Source of the DNA: Amazonocrinis nigriterrae CENA67
GTDB lineage: Bacteria > Cyanobacteriota > Cyanobacteriia > Cyanobacteriales > Nostocaceae
NCBI RefSeq assembly: GCF_016056305.1
Contig: NZ_JAECZC010000010.1
Location: forward strand, 36,576 to 100,575
DNA length: 64,000 nt
Direction of reading: 5' to 3'
Shown here: positions 1-8,182 of the stretch, piece by piece
Numbering within the stretch: position 1 is the stretch's first letter
Layout: every line of letters begins with the position of its first letter
Position numbers and translations under genes: made by a program
The notes under the pieces: generated by a model
Told to the model about the DNA's origin: nothing
The model's database searches: none
Seen by the model: only the letters and a program-made list of their open reading frames with translations

Positions 1-476
1 AGGAATTTAACGCCAAAAATACCTGTGATCCCAAAAATTAACACGTTTAACAGTTTAAAAAATTGATAAGAATCTGGGGTAGTGATCAGAAAAAATAGCG
101 TGACTGGTGCAAAACTGAATAAAAGCACACTAATTACTGATACAGATGTGAGTAATACAACAAAATGCTGTTGAATAGTGCTTTGAGAACCAAAGAGAAC
201 GTTAAAGAAGAATAAAGTTGGAAAACAAATGATGAGGGTTAACAAATAGAAGGCGGGTAATTTAATAGCACCGGATAATGCCTGTGCCCAACTGTGAGAT
301 GCACCAATAATTGCCCCATAGATGGCAAAGAAAATAGAACTAGAAACAAACAGAGAACTAATTTTCTTTTGTAATCTCACCTCTTGGCGGATTTCTTCTA
401 AAAATCCCTGGCGATCGCGTAGTAAACTAAGCAGAACACCAAAGTGTTGAATTTTGTAAGATGGCTTTTCCAACAT
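1..476 (-). CDS. Conserved multi-spanning membrane protein, partial (3' end outside window)
   Basis: About 158 codons are visible from an ATG at 474-476, reading leftwards off the window with no stop. The translation alternates a short charged start with long hydrophobic stretches, so it is an integral membrane protein. It is clearly paralogous to the next gene (533-1237): both share LLRDRQGFLEEIR near the N-terminus, an AIYG..IGA.HSW segment and an APxTLFFLITT segment. The two lie head to tail with a 56-bp gap, which suggests tandem duplication. Function is not recognised; the topology loosely resembles Yip1-like proteins, but this is only an impression. Confidence 0.75.
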   Translation of the reverse strand, partial: MLEKPSYKIQHFGVLLSLLRDRQGFLEEIRQEVRLQKKISSLFVSSSIFFAIYGAIIGASHSWAQALSGAIKLPAFYLLTLIICFPTLFFFNVLFGSQSTIQQHFVVLLTSVSVISVLLFSFAPVTLFFLITTPDSYQFFKLLNVLIFGITGIFGVKF

Positions 477-532
477 AGTAATTTTAGATTAATTCAATAA
501 TATTGAAATCTGAATTTTTCACTCATAATTCA

Positions 533-1237
533 TCAACGAAATCCCAGGAGGTAGCTAATAGCTTGAATGACGCTGAGATAAAAATTACCTTCTCTTTCTC
601 GAAATAGTTGAAAGGCAGAATCAGGTGTACCAAAAAAAGGTCTGAGAGTCCATCCTAACTGACTGCCTACAAAAGCATAAAGAAATAACCAAAACTGTAA
701 AATTTTCTTCCGGGTTTTGCTACCTTCATCCTCTTGTTCTAAAACTGAGTTCATCGCCTGATATAAAGCCGAAACACCAATAAATCCTGTGAGGGAAAAG
801 ATAACTACATTTAACAGAATTAAAAATTGGTAATTGTTGGTAGTAATTAAGAAAAATAAGGTGATGGGGGCAAAGCTAAATAAAAGTACACTAGTGACTG
901 AAACTGCTGTCAATACTAGTGCAAAGTGCTGTCCAAAGGTTCGTTTGGAACCAAAAATAATATTTGCAAAGAACAGTGTTGGTAAACAAATTAGCAATGT
1001 AATTAAATAAAGGGCTGGTAGTTTGATGGCAGAAGACAAAGCTTGCATCCAGCTATGATATGCACCAATGATGCCGCCATAGATAGCCAGAAATATGGAA
1101 CTACAAACCAGCAGAGAAATGATTTTAGTTGGTAATCTCGCACCTTGACGAATTTCTTCTAGAAATCCTTGGCGATCGCGCAGTAAACCAATCAGCACTG
1201 TAAAGTATTTGATTCCTAAAGATTTCCGTTCAATCAT
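533..1237 (-). CDS. Conserved multi-spanning membrane protein (234 aa), paralog of the 1-476 gene
   Basis: ATG at 1235-1237. After a soluble N-terminus carrying LLRDRQGFLEEIR there are about five hydrophobic segments (roughly residues 40-62, 71-95, 106-130, 137-160 and 183-200), then a conserved-looking GWTLRPFFGTP stretch and a short amphipathic tail. No catalytic motif is visible. It follows cruP on the same strand with only 22 bp between the genes, so the CruP-like gene and both membrane proteins may form one transcript running leftwards. The family is not identified; the call rests on hydrophobicity and the paralogous copy beside it. Confidence 0.8.
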   Translation of the reverse strand: MIERKSLGIKYFTVLIGLLRDRQGFLEEIRQGARLPTKIISLLVCSSIFLAIYGGIIGAYHSWMQALSSAIKLPALYLITLLICLPTLFFANIIFGSKRTFGQHFALVLTAVSVTSVLLFSFAPITLFFLITTNNYQFLILLNVVIFSLTGFIGVSALYQAMNSVLEQEDEGSKTRKKILQFWLFLYAFVGSQLGWTLRPFFGTPDSAFQLFREREGNFYLSVIQAISYLLGFR

Positions 1238-1259
1238 GTTATCCTCACACAGAGATTAT

Positions 1260-2804
1260 TCATGTTTTATCCGAGTAATCAGCGCCAGAACCAAACTTCC
1301 AAGTATCAACTAAGCGATGCCAATAATATTGTTGTTCGCTTGGTTGATTCCTAAACCATGTTTCTAACATTGGAGTTAGCCAAACCAAGGCAGTGTAAAT
1401 ACCTAAATTGCTGTAATGTACCAGCCAATCGAGCAAATTTGCTAAACCTACCTGGGGAATTATTTTGGCAACTAATGCCGGATGGGATAAACCAGTTTTT
1501 AAAAGGGTTTGTGTCAGGGCAGAAAACTGTACGATATCTTGTAAAAATGGCTTGAGTACTGGTGTACCCAACTGTTGCATTTCTTGAAATACCGCAGAAA
1601 GCAGTTGGTTAATTTGATCTGGGGAAATTTGCTGATTTACACCGACACTCATGGCTTTTTGAAATAACCAGGTGACAGTCAGACTTGGCTGATAGGGTTG
1701 CAGCAGTGCCAGTGCCTTGGCAGATAATTGATTGGTTTGTAGTGCTTCATCAATGCCAAATGTTAAACGCTTCAGGTGACGCACCATTGCACCAAAACCA
1801 CCAAAACTCAAGGGTGATTGATTACCGCTGCTATCTCCTACTGGTAGAATGCGATTCCAAGGAGTTTTCAGAGGGCTTTGGCGGTAAGTGGGAAAGAAGC
1901 CAAATAGCGCCCGTTGAAACTGCAACTGATTTAATGCCACACCCTGATATTCTGGTAAAAGACGCAGATATTCCTCAAACAAAGCTTCTAAACTTAGGCG
2001 TTGTGGATGTGCATCCATGTAGGTAAACAAGTAAGTGGTTCTACCGTCTCTAGCCGGGAAAGCTTCCCAGAAGTATTGGCATTGATTTTGCAAAGATGTG
2101 AATGATAACAACAAATCGCCAGAGTTATTTTCCGGAAAACCTTGGGCGCAACTTCCCACAACCAAGCAAAGGGCATCCGGTTTTTTGCCTTGACGTGCTT
2201 GTCGGGTGATGGGAGAAAAATGTCCCATAGCGTCGAGTAACAACTTAGCTGTGAATTGATTTACCATCACCCCATCCGGGTGAACCACCGCTTCAGTAAA
2301 AGGTGTGTTTTCTAACAACTTGCCACCAGCAGCTAAAAACTTACTTTTCAAAGTAGCCAGGAGATAAACAGGATCTACACCGATATTCAGGACATTTTCA
2401 ACCCAAACCTCCACGCCACCTTGAAAGCCGACACGTGCCGGATTATATTGAGTAGCGATCGCTGTTTCTAACTCCTCCTCACTCAGCAAATTTAATTCCA
2501 CAAATACTTCCAACTCTTGACGGGAGATATTCCACTCTTGTTCTCTCCCCCGCAAAATTCCGCGTTCTAGCAAAGCCACTCGCAGTCCCTTCACTGCCAA
2601 AGCGCAACCAATTAAAATGCCTAAAGTGCCACCGCAGATAATAACATCCCAGTCTACAGCCCCTAAAAGTTGTTCACTTTCTTTAACTACTGTTGGTATG
2701 GGTGCGGTATTCTCTCTAATAGATGCAAGAATGCGATCGCTTTGACGCAAACCTGCCAATACATCGCCTGGTAGTTGCGAGAGAATTTCTTCAGTTAAAG
2801 ACAT
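1260..2804 (-). CDS. cruP: CruP-like FAD-dependent oxidoreductase (lycopene cyclase-family paralog)
   Basis: A 514-residue flavoprotein. A Rossmann FAD motif appears as DVIICGGTLGILIG near residue 55, followed by LLERG, and the next segment GREQEWNISRQEL is characteristic of the CruA/CruP group. A second nucleotide-contact segment, LPVGDSSGNQSPLSFGGFG, lies near residue 315. CruA is a lycopene cyclase; CruP is its paralog in oxygenic phototrophs, linked in plants to control of carotenoid and singlet-oxygen stress, so cyclase activity should not be assumed. The ATG at 2802-2804 is preferred over an upstream in-frame TTG. Assignment to CruP rather than CruA is from recalled motifs. Confidence 0.7.
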   Translation of the reverse strand: MSLTEEILSQLPGDVLAGLRQSDRILASIRENTAPIPTVVKESEQLLGAVDWDVIICGGTLGILIGCALAVKGLRVALLERGILRGREQEWNISRQELEVFVELNLLSEEELETAIATQYNPARVGFQGGVEVWVENVLNIGVDPVYLLATLKSKFLAAGGKLLENTPFTEAVVHPDGVMVNQFTAKLLLDAMGHFSPITRQARQGKKPDALCLVVGSCAQGFPENNSGDLLLSFTSLQNQCQYFWEAFPARDGRTTYLFTYMDAHPQRLSLEALFEEYLRLLPEYQGVALNQLQFQRALFGFFPTYRQSPLKTPWNRILPVGDSSGNQSPLSFGGFGAMVRHLKRLTFGIDEALQTNQLSAKALALLQPYQPSLTVTWLFQKAMSVGVNQQISPDQINQLLSAVFQEMQQLGTPVLKPFLQDIVQFSALTQTLLKTGLSHPALVAKIIPQVGLANLLDWLVHYSNLGIYTALVWLTPMLETWFRNQPSEQQYYWHRLVDTWKFGSGADYSDKT

Positions 2805-2908
2805 TTTCAACAAACTGAACTCTACATTTTAAAACTACCTGACAATGAAGAAAGTAGATATGATGATGACACTTCCATCCTTGAGATTTTGCAGCTACCC
2901 AATGTCCC

Positions 2909-3034
2909 GCCAAGAAATAAATTTCTTGGCTAATAGCTTAAGTCCACTTAAGTGGACTGAGTAACAGCCGCTGATAGGGGTTTAGTCCTCTTGAGAGGAC
3001 TTTAACTATTAGCCATAGGTTTCTAACCTATGGC
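2909..3034. repeat. Cluster of four palindromes (MITE/REP-like element)
   Basis: Four inverted repeats sit in 126 bp: a 10-bp stem at 2909-2930, a perfect 18-bp palindrome at 2941-2958 (AGTCCACTTAAGTGGACT), a sister 18-bp palindrome at 2984-3001 (AGTCCTCTTGAGAGGACT) and a 10-bp stem at 3012-3034. In addition GGCTAATAG (2928-2936) pairs with CTATTAGCC (3006-3014), so the middle pair is enclosed by a larger stem. It lies between the stop of the pentapeptide gene and the start of the CruP-like gene. The organisation resembles REP/RAYT or IS200/IS605-end elements, but no transposase is nearby. Confidence 0.7.
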
Positions 3035-3124
3035 GGTTTTTGCAGCTAGTGCAAGATTTGTAAGCGTTTCTGGAGAAGTGCAGCAGATATTAATTAACAG
3101 CTTAGGGATTTTTGATTGGATGTA

Positions 3125-5185
3125 TTATCCCAAATTGAATAGCTTAGCGATCGCAGGCAATAATTTATTAGCTGCTTCGTATAATGTGGCAACTGTGGGT
3201 AAGCCTGCAAATATCCCTTTCAACATGGTGATTGCTGTTTTTGCAGTCTTTTGCTTGGTGGATTCTTGGGGATTTTGACCGGCTTCGGCTAAAGTTTTTA
3301 CCTGTTCCAAGGCTTCGGCTTTGTCTGCTTCTGGTAAATGTGAAGACTGTGTAATTGCATCTTGCAACTGTGACAACAATTCTTTAATTCCTGGTTTATC
3401 TGGTTCGGGAGAATCAGGCAATTGATTGAGGGCAATACTTACATTACCGCTGATGGTTCCGAGATTTGCAACAGAACCACCGCCAGCGATACCGCTGACA
3501 TTACTGCTATTTTGTATATTAATGCCGCTGATATCAGACATATTATTAATATTTCCTTGTATATTATATTTTGACTCCTGGAGTGCAGTTGTGATCATAT
3601 TTTGTAAATCACGAATATAATTATCTTTTTCTATAAGTAGTAATTGCTGACTTTGAGATAAAGCTTTAAGTTGATTATAATCATCAAAATATTCTGCGCT
3701 CAGTTGAGATTTATCGCTACCTGCTGCGGTTTTGGCTTGAAGCAAGATTTTATCTTCGCCGCGTTTCTCTATTGCCACGATTTCTAACTCGGCTTCTGGA
3801 TGGTTTTCTACAAGTTTTTTGAAAGCAATGGCAATGGCGCGGGGGTCAACACCTTGATTGTGGTAAAGGTCGAGGGTGTCAAAAATTGGCTGGATAAAGT
3901 CGGCAAAGTCGCCGTCTGCAAAAACCTCTTTTTTATTATCAGGTTTGCGGAGGGGGTCAGGGTTCTGTTTGGTGGGTAAGCGCATGAAGACATATTCACA
4001 CCTGACACCATGCAATTTAGTTGTATTTGTAATGCCCCAATCTTCAATGTAAGCGCCGGTGAGAGTTGCACCTGTTAAATCAGTTGCGTCTAGTTGCGTT
4101 TGCTTCAGCTTTGCTCTTGAAAAATCGGCATCTTGCAAATTAGCTTCGCTGAGGTCAGCACCAATAAAACTAGCATCTGCTAGGTTAGCTTTTTGTAAGT
4201 TGATACCGCGCAGGTTTTCACGGTTAAAGTTTTTATCCTGTCCTTGTCCTGTAACTAGCAGTTGACGTACTTGTGAATTGTCAAGATAAGTTTTACCAGG
4301 ACTAACATAGTCAAGCATTTTTGCTTCCTGCCAATGAGTACAGATAAGAGTAGTGTCTCGGAAATCTGTACTTTTGAGCGTAGCGTAGGCGAAATTAGCA
4401 TTGGTTAAGTCAGCGCCACGAAAACTTGTACCTCCTATTTGAGCATAGGTGATAGCGGTATTACGAATACGAACCAAGGAGTCCTTTTCATCTTCTTTCA
4501 TGGCTCGCCATCTGGTATACATAGTCAATAACGCTACCGCTCCTGCTACGGCGAAGTTTTCGGCTCTGGCTTCGATAAAAGGTATAGCTTCCGGAGCCAT
4601 CAAGGCTAGAACCCCGATTTTAACTTCGGCCAAGGCTCCGGTTACGGCAAAGACTCCAACTCCGGCGAAGGTTCCAGCGAAGGTTCCGGCTCTCGCTACG
4701 GCAAAGACTAAGGCGAAGTCTCCGGGTATCATTCCCGCTGCGGTGACCGCCAAGGCTCCTAGTCCGCCTCCAAATCCGGCGAACCGTGTTCCTATTGCAA
4801 AAGCTACAAAAGCTACGGCTACTAAAACATATCGTTCTTCCTTACTAATTGTGCCAATTAAGACAGCAATTAATGTGATTAAAGCAATCCAGCCCTCAAT
4901 CTGGCTCTCTTTGCTGGATAAGTCAAATATTTGCGACACATACAAACCATTTATAGCCCAGACACATCCTGACACTACTGACAACAGCCACGAGACAAGG
5001 ACTAGGAAAATTGCCCAGTGATGTTTTAGTCCTGCTTTGGCATGGCTGAAGTTTGCCCCTCTCAAATTAGCGTTAGTAAAGTTTGCCCCTCGAATGTCGG
5101 CATAGCTAAAGTTTGCACCCGCAAGGTCTTGTCTACCTTTGAAGTTGCGTCCTTGGAGATTTTGACCGGAAAAGTCTAAAGCCAT
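3125..5185 (-). CDS. Membrane-anchored pentapeptide-repeat protein
   Basis: A 686-residue protein. An N-terminal pentapeptide block (repeats of the A(N/D)LRG type, residues 5-50) is followed by two membrane segments, then a long Ala/Gly/Phe-rich hydrophobic region (about 115-225), a second pentapeptide block (about 255-290 and 325-380) and a soluble C-terminus with polar N/S/G-rich sequence (NIQGNINN, SGIAGGGSVANLG) and a final amphipathic helix. Pentapeptide repeats fold as a right-handed beta helix; their partner here is unknown. The ATG at 5183-5185 is chosen over an upstream TTG. The hydrophobic middle is encoded by internally repetitive DNA (4600-4760), suggesting expansion by slippage. 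Confidence 0.85.
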   Translation of the reverse strand: MALDFSGQNLQGRNFKGRQDLAGANFSYADIRGANFTNANLRGANFSHAKAGLKHHWAIFLVLVSWLLSVVSGCVWAINGLYVSQIFDLSSKESQIEGWIALITLIAVLIGTISKEERYVLVAVAFVAFAIGTRFAGFGGGLGALAVTAAGMIPGDFALVFAVARAGTFAGTFAGVGVFAVTGALAEVKIGVLALMAPEAIPFIEARAENFAVAGAVALLTMYTRWRAMKEDEKDSLVRIRNTAITYAQIGGTSFRGADLTNANFAYATLKSTDFRDTTLICTHWQEAKMLDYVSPGKTYLDNSQVRQLLVTGQGQDKNFNRENLRGINLQKANLADASFIGADLSEANLQDADFSRAKLKQTQLDATDLTGATLTGAYIEDWGITNTTKLHGVRCEYVFMRLPTKQNPDPLRKPDNKKEVFADGDFADFIQPIFDTLDLYHNQGVDPRAIAIAFKKLVENHPEAELEIVAIEKRGEDKILLQAKTAAGSDKSQLSAEYFDDYNQLKALSQSQQLLLIEKDNYIRDLQNMITTALQESKYNIQGNINNMSDISGINIQNSSNVSGIAGGGSVANLGTISGNVSIALNQLPDSPEPDKPGIKELLSQLQDAITQSSHLPEADKAEALEQVKTLAEAGQNPQESTKQKTAKTAITMLKGIFAGLPTVATLYEAANKLLPAIAKLFNLG

Positions 5186-5264
5186 GTTCCACTTTACAGA
5201 AGTGAGCAAATTTTACTACATGCTTAAGCTTGTATGTTCAGCAATGGTAAGATATTTTTGTTTG

Positions 5265-5474
5265 TTGAAGCTCAAAGGTGCAATTTTGAGCATAAAAGCC
5301 GCAACTTTGAAGATAAAAGGCTCATTGTTGAGGCTCAAAGGCGCAACGTTGAGGATAAAAGGCTCATTGTTGAGGCTCAAAGGCGCAACTTTGAAGCTTA
5401 AAGGCACAACGTTCAGGATAAAAGGTGCAACTTTGAGGTTTAGAGGCTCATCATTAGAGATTAAAGGCTGATTT
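5265..5474 (+). repeat. Array of ten 21-bp repeats (7-codon period)
   Basis: Ten consecutive units of 21 bp follow the pattern TTGAGGcTcAAAGGCgCAAC or TTGAGGATAAAAGGCTCATT, alternating in the middle. Because 21 is a multiple of 3, both strands stay open: the + strand could encode a 95-residue peptide from 5184 with repeated LK(L/I)KGA(T/S), and the - strand a proline-containing repeat peptide. No ribosome-binding site or homologous family is recognised for either, so it is recorded as a repeat rather than a gene. A second array with the same period but different sequence is at 12022-12358. Confidence 0.8.
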
Positions 5475-5506
5475 TTACACTTTTTATTGAAAGCGACTTA
5501 AATGAT

Positions 5507-5896
5507 TTACCACTGTTCCACGATGAGATTATCTACATAGTTAAAATGTTCATCGTTTGTCGCTAATCTCCAGCCATGTTCCAGACATTGGGCTGCAATC
5601 CAAATGTCATTTTCTGGGATTGGTCTGCCTTTGCGCTTCAAGGTAAGGCGTGTTTGGGCGTATGAACTTGCAGTTTCTCGCCCCATTGAAACTAAAGCAC
5701 AAGCCTCAATAAACTGTAAATAGCGAGTCAAGTTTTGCAGGGGACGGGCAGAATTTTCCGCTCCAAACAGCAGCTCAGCAACAACAGGTAATGGAAGGAC
5801 AATAATAGTAGGCAAAGCTGTGACTCTTGCAACTACCATCGCATCACCATTGAGATAGCGAATAGCAACGGAAGTGTCTAAAGCTATTTCACCAGC
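5507..5896 (-). CDS. vapC: VapC-like PIN-domain ribonuclease toxin
   Basis: A 129-residue PIN domain. The acidic residues expected to bind Mg2+ are visible: D in IALDTSVAIRYL at the N-terminus, E in VVAELLFGA, and the D residues in IPENDIWIAAQ and RLATNDEHF. Toxins of this family cleave RNA and are held inactive by an antitoxin. The ATG at 5894-5896 overlaps the stop of the upstream antitoxin gene (5889-6119) in ATGGCTGGTGA, indicating translational coupling; a longer in-frame start exists at 5929 but would extend further into the antitoxin. Confidence 0.88.
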   Translation of the reverse strand, partial: AGEIALDTSVAIRYLNGDAMVVARVTALPTIIVLPLPVVAELLFGAENSARPLQNLTRYLQFIEACALVSMGRETASSYAQTRLTLKRKGRPIPENDIWIAAQCLEHGWRLATNDEHFNYVDNLIVEQW

Positions 5897-6119
5897 CATT
5901 GGAATCAATTTGCTCAAACTCCTGATCAATCACAGACTGCAATTGTGCGGCTTCTTCGTCACTCAGAATACCTGCAAACTGTAACAATGGATGAGGCTGA
6001 GTCTGTTGGCACTCAATTATGATCTTAACTTTGCTATGTTCTGCTACACCTATTAGTGTTTGCAGTGGACGCAAAACTCCATTTTCATATATTGCTTCAA
6101 TCGTTTGAGTTTCTGGCAT
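5889..6119 (-). CDS. DUF104-type antitoxin paired with VapC
   Basis: A 76-residue protein beginning MPETQTIEAIYENGVLRPLQ, the hallmark of the DUF104 (AF2212/PG0164-like) antitoxin family, whose N-terminus forms a small beta sheet; the acidic C-terminus (SDEEAAQLQSVIDQEFEQI) would wrap the toxin. The ATG at 6117-6119 is used; a TTG four codons upstream is possible. Its last codons overlap the start of the toxin gene, as is usual for type II modules, and the complex probably represses its own promoter between 6120 and 6250. Confidence 0.85.
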   Translation of the reverse strand: MPETQTIEAIYENGVLRPLQTLIGVAEHSKVKIIIECQQTQPHPLLQFAGILSDEEAAQLQSVIDQEFEQIDSNGW

Positions 6120-6250
6120 ACAATTTTGCAACCTAATTCCTACTCAAAATTCTATAGCAGTTTACATGATTGCTTTTTCAAATTGTTCCCAGTGTAGCAA
6201 GAGAGTTGCCACAATAGAACTGAGAGTCTCATCGTCAGGACTGCTTTACA

Positions 6251-6997
6251 ATGTATCAAACTGACCCGCCACGTTCTCCAAAAGATGTTTTACCTACGAT
6301 GTATGATCTTCCTAGTGAAGACCCAGAGGAACCTGGTTTGCCCGATCAGTTTCATATACTGCAACCTCGTTTATTAGACGAAACCTTTTGTCCTCCAAAT
6401 TACCCTAGCGATCGCATATTTGTTGCTAGCGATTTAAATCTTTACTACGATGCACAGCATCCACTGTGGCATAAACGTCCAGATTGGTTTGCTGTTTTAG
6501 GTGTTTCGCGTCTCTACAATCAGCGGAATTTACGCTTAAGTTATGTGCTTTGGCAAGAGGGTGTTAGTCCTTTTGTCGTCGTAGAATTGTTATCCCCTGG
6601 TACTGAAAACGAAGATTTGGGGCAGACATTACGGGATATTGAACAACCACCAGGAAAATGGGAAGTGTATGAGCAATTTTTACGTATTCCCTATTACGCT
6701 GTATTTGATCGCTATAAATATGAATTTAAGATGTTTAAATTAGATGGGGGTCGTTATGCTGAGGTAGCTTTGTCTGAATCACGCTTTTGGATACCTGAAC
6801 TACAACTAGGTTTGGGTGTGTGGCACGGTAGTTATCAAGATGTAGAACAGCCTTGGCTGCGCTGGTACCATAGAACAGGCAACTGGGTATCTACTGCTGT
6901 GGAAATTGAAAGGCAACGGGCTGAAATTGAAAGACAACGCACACAAAGATTGATAGCACAATTGCGCTCTCTGGGTGTGGAACCTGATTTAGATTAA
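6251..6997 (+). CDS. Uma2 family protein (DUF820, PD-(D/E)XK-like)
   Basis: A 248-residue member of the Uma2/DUF820 family, which is greatly expanded in filamentous cyanobacteria and has a restriction-endonuclease-like fold. Visible family features are DRIFVASDLNLYYD, the RPDWFAVLGVSR segment, the core acidic strand FVVVELLSPGTENEDLG, and a C-terminal basic coiled tail (VEIERQRAEIERQRTQR). The biological role of these proteins is not established. It begins 130 bp after the divergently transcribed antitoxin. Two more members lie at 19348 and 20132. Confidence 0.88.
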   Translation: MYQTDPPRSPKDVLPTMYDLPSEDPEEPGLPDQFHILQPRLLDETFCPPNYPSDRIFVASDLNLYYDAQHPLWHKRPDWFAVLGVSRLYNQRNLRLSYVLWQEGVSPFVVVELLSPGTENEDLGQTLRDIEQPPGKWEVYEQFLRIPYYAVFDRYKYEFKMFKLDGGRYAEVALSESRFWIPELQLGLGVWHGSYQDVEQPWLRWYHRTGNWVSTAVEIERQRAEIERQRTQRLIAQLRSLGVEPDLD

Positions 6998-7013
6998 TTT
7001 AAAGGAAATATTT

Positions 7014-7229
7014 ATGAACCGCTCAAAAATAGTTGCCATTATTACAGGTGCGATTTCGATTATTTTAGCGATCGCCTACCTGATTCTCGTCCAACTCCTG
7101 GACTTCCGCGATATGAAACCCGCCCCCATTAGTCAAATTGAAACACCTGCGATCGCTATCTATCAATCGCAGGTTGACTGTAATTCCAACAGTTATCAGT
7201 TACCAATCATCTGTAATCAAATTTATTGA
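7014..7229 (+). CDS. Small membrane or secreted hypothetical protein (71 aa)
   Basis: Begins 16 bp after the Uma2 gene, preceded by AAAGGAAA, a good ribosome-binding site, so it is likely co-transcribed. A short basic start (MNRSKI) leads into one hydrophobic segment (about residues 7-28), followed by a polar tail with two cysteines (VDCNSN, IICNQIY). Its last 7 bp overlap the 3' end of the convergent gene at 7223. No family is recognised. Confidence 0.55.
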   Translation: MNRSKIVAIITGAISIILAIAYLILVQLLDFRDMKPAPISQIETPAIAIYQSQVDCNSNSYQLPIICNQIY

Positions 7230-7846
7230 TTAGTTGGGGGAGAAGGTGGGCGATCGCTATTAGGATGAGGTGGAACGCCCAGCGCATCCTTTAATTGTTG
7301 TTCTGTTACCCCCAACTTAGCCGCAGCAGCAGCAAAATCAGGACGAGGCGGACGCTTGCCTTCGCCGGGATTGGGAGGATTGGCAGGCACTCCCAACGCA
7401 TCCTTTAATTGTTGTTCTGTCACCCCCAACTTCGCCGCCGCAGCAGCAAAATCAGGGCGAGGCGGACGCTTGCCTTCGCCGTGATTGGGAGGATTAGCAG
7501 GCACTCCCAAAGCATCCTTTAATTGTTGTTCTGTCACACCCAACTTCGCCGCAGCAGCAGCAAAATCAGGGCGAGGCGGACGCTTGCCTTCGCCGGGATT
7601 GGGAGGATTGGCAGGCACTCCCAACGCATCCTTTAATTGTTGTTCTGTCACCCCCAACTTGGCCGCAGCAGCAGCAAAATCAGGACGAGGCGGACGTTGA
7701 TCGTCTGGTGGTTGGTTGGATGGGTCTGGAACTTGGGCAATTTGATGGGATTTAGTTTCAGCATTTGCTTGGTTGAGTGAAATATAACCAAATGTGCCAA
7801 CCAAAACAGGAATTGTTGCGATCGCTAATATTCTACGAACGTTCAT
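7223..7846 (-). CDS. Secreted protein of four 38-residue repeats
   Basis: A 207-residue protein. The signal peptide (residues 1-30, ending NQANA) suggests export. The mature part is four copies of a unit containing RPPRPDFAAAAAKLGVTEQQ and LKDALGVPANPPNP, i.e. a predicted short helical hairpin separated by proline-rich linkers. The 114-bp DNA units are nearly identical, so expansion is recent. Function is unknown; KLGVTEQQLKDALG-type helices occur in exported proteins near two-component systems. It is transcribed divergently from the histidine kinase at 8251, sharing a 404-bp regulatory region with two copies of the same palindrome. Confidence 0.8.
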   Translation of the reverse strand: MNVRRILAIATIPVLVGTFGYISLNQANAETKSHQIAQVPDPSNQPPDDQRPPRPDFAAAAAKLGVTEQQLKDALGVPANPPNPGEGKRPPRPDFAAAAAKLGVTEQQLKDALGVPANPPNHGEGKRPPRPDFAAAAAKLGVTEQQLKDALGVPANPPNPGEGKRPPRPDFAAAAAKLGVTEQQLKDALGVPPHPNSDRPPSPPTNQ

Positions 7847-7952
7847 AATTAATCTCCAAAAGTTATTTAGAATTGGCTGATGATTGATGATTGATGATTG
7901 ATGACTGATGACTGTTGCTGATATTTATAATTAGACTTGCTCTAAATGACAG

Positions 7953-7988
7953 TTTGCCTGGTTTTTAAATTACAGTTTTGTAATTTAA
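7953..7988. promoter_or_regulatory. Candidate operator, copy 1
   Basis: TTTGCCTGG is followed by a perfect 10-bp inverted repeat with a 4-base centre (TTAAATTACA-N4-TGTAATTTAA at 7965-7988). It is about 107 bp upstream of the secreted repeat protein gene. A near-identical copy is at 8145-8182 before the histidine kinase. Repetition of both the palindrome and the TTTGCCTRGTTT sequence next to it points to a specific DNA-binding protein. Confidence 0.55.
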
Positions 7989-8144
7989 GGAATGCAAAGA
8001 GCGATCGCGACTGAAGACTAGGCAAAATGTAAGGGCACTGCAATTAATGTCAATTGGGTCTTATCTGGTTTTGAATTGGTGGCTGAACATTTCCTCAAAA
8101 ACTCCTGTTGCTTACATTTATGATTAAGCCACCTCAAAATTACA

Positions 8145-8182
8145 ATTTGCCTAGTTTGAAAATTACACTTTTGTAATTTAAA
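8145..8182. promoter_or_regulatory. Candidate operator, copy 2
   Basis: TTTGCCTAGTTT is followed by AAATTACA-N4-TGTAATTT (8160-8179), matching the element at 7953-7988 in both parts and in orientation. It sits about 70 bp before the ATG of the histidine kinase, just upstream of an A/T-rich stretch that could hold the -10 box. It is probably an activator or repressor site of the cognate response regulator, which is not encoded next to the kinase. Confidence 0.55.

Noticed and set aside
3030..3278. 82-codon + strand frame next to the palindrome cluster
   Set aside because: Mostly antisense to the C-terminus of the pentapeptide protein and starts inside the palindrome element.
4449..5021. 190-codon Ala/Lys/Pro-rich frame on the + strand
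   Set aside because: Antisense to the hydrophobic region of the pentapeptide gene; openness follows from the repeats in that gene.
7485..7700. 71-codon + strand frame
   Set aside because: Antisense shadow of the 114-bp repeats in the secreted protein gene.
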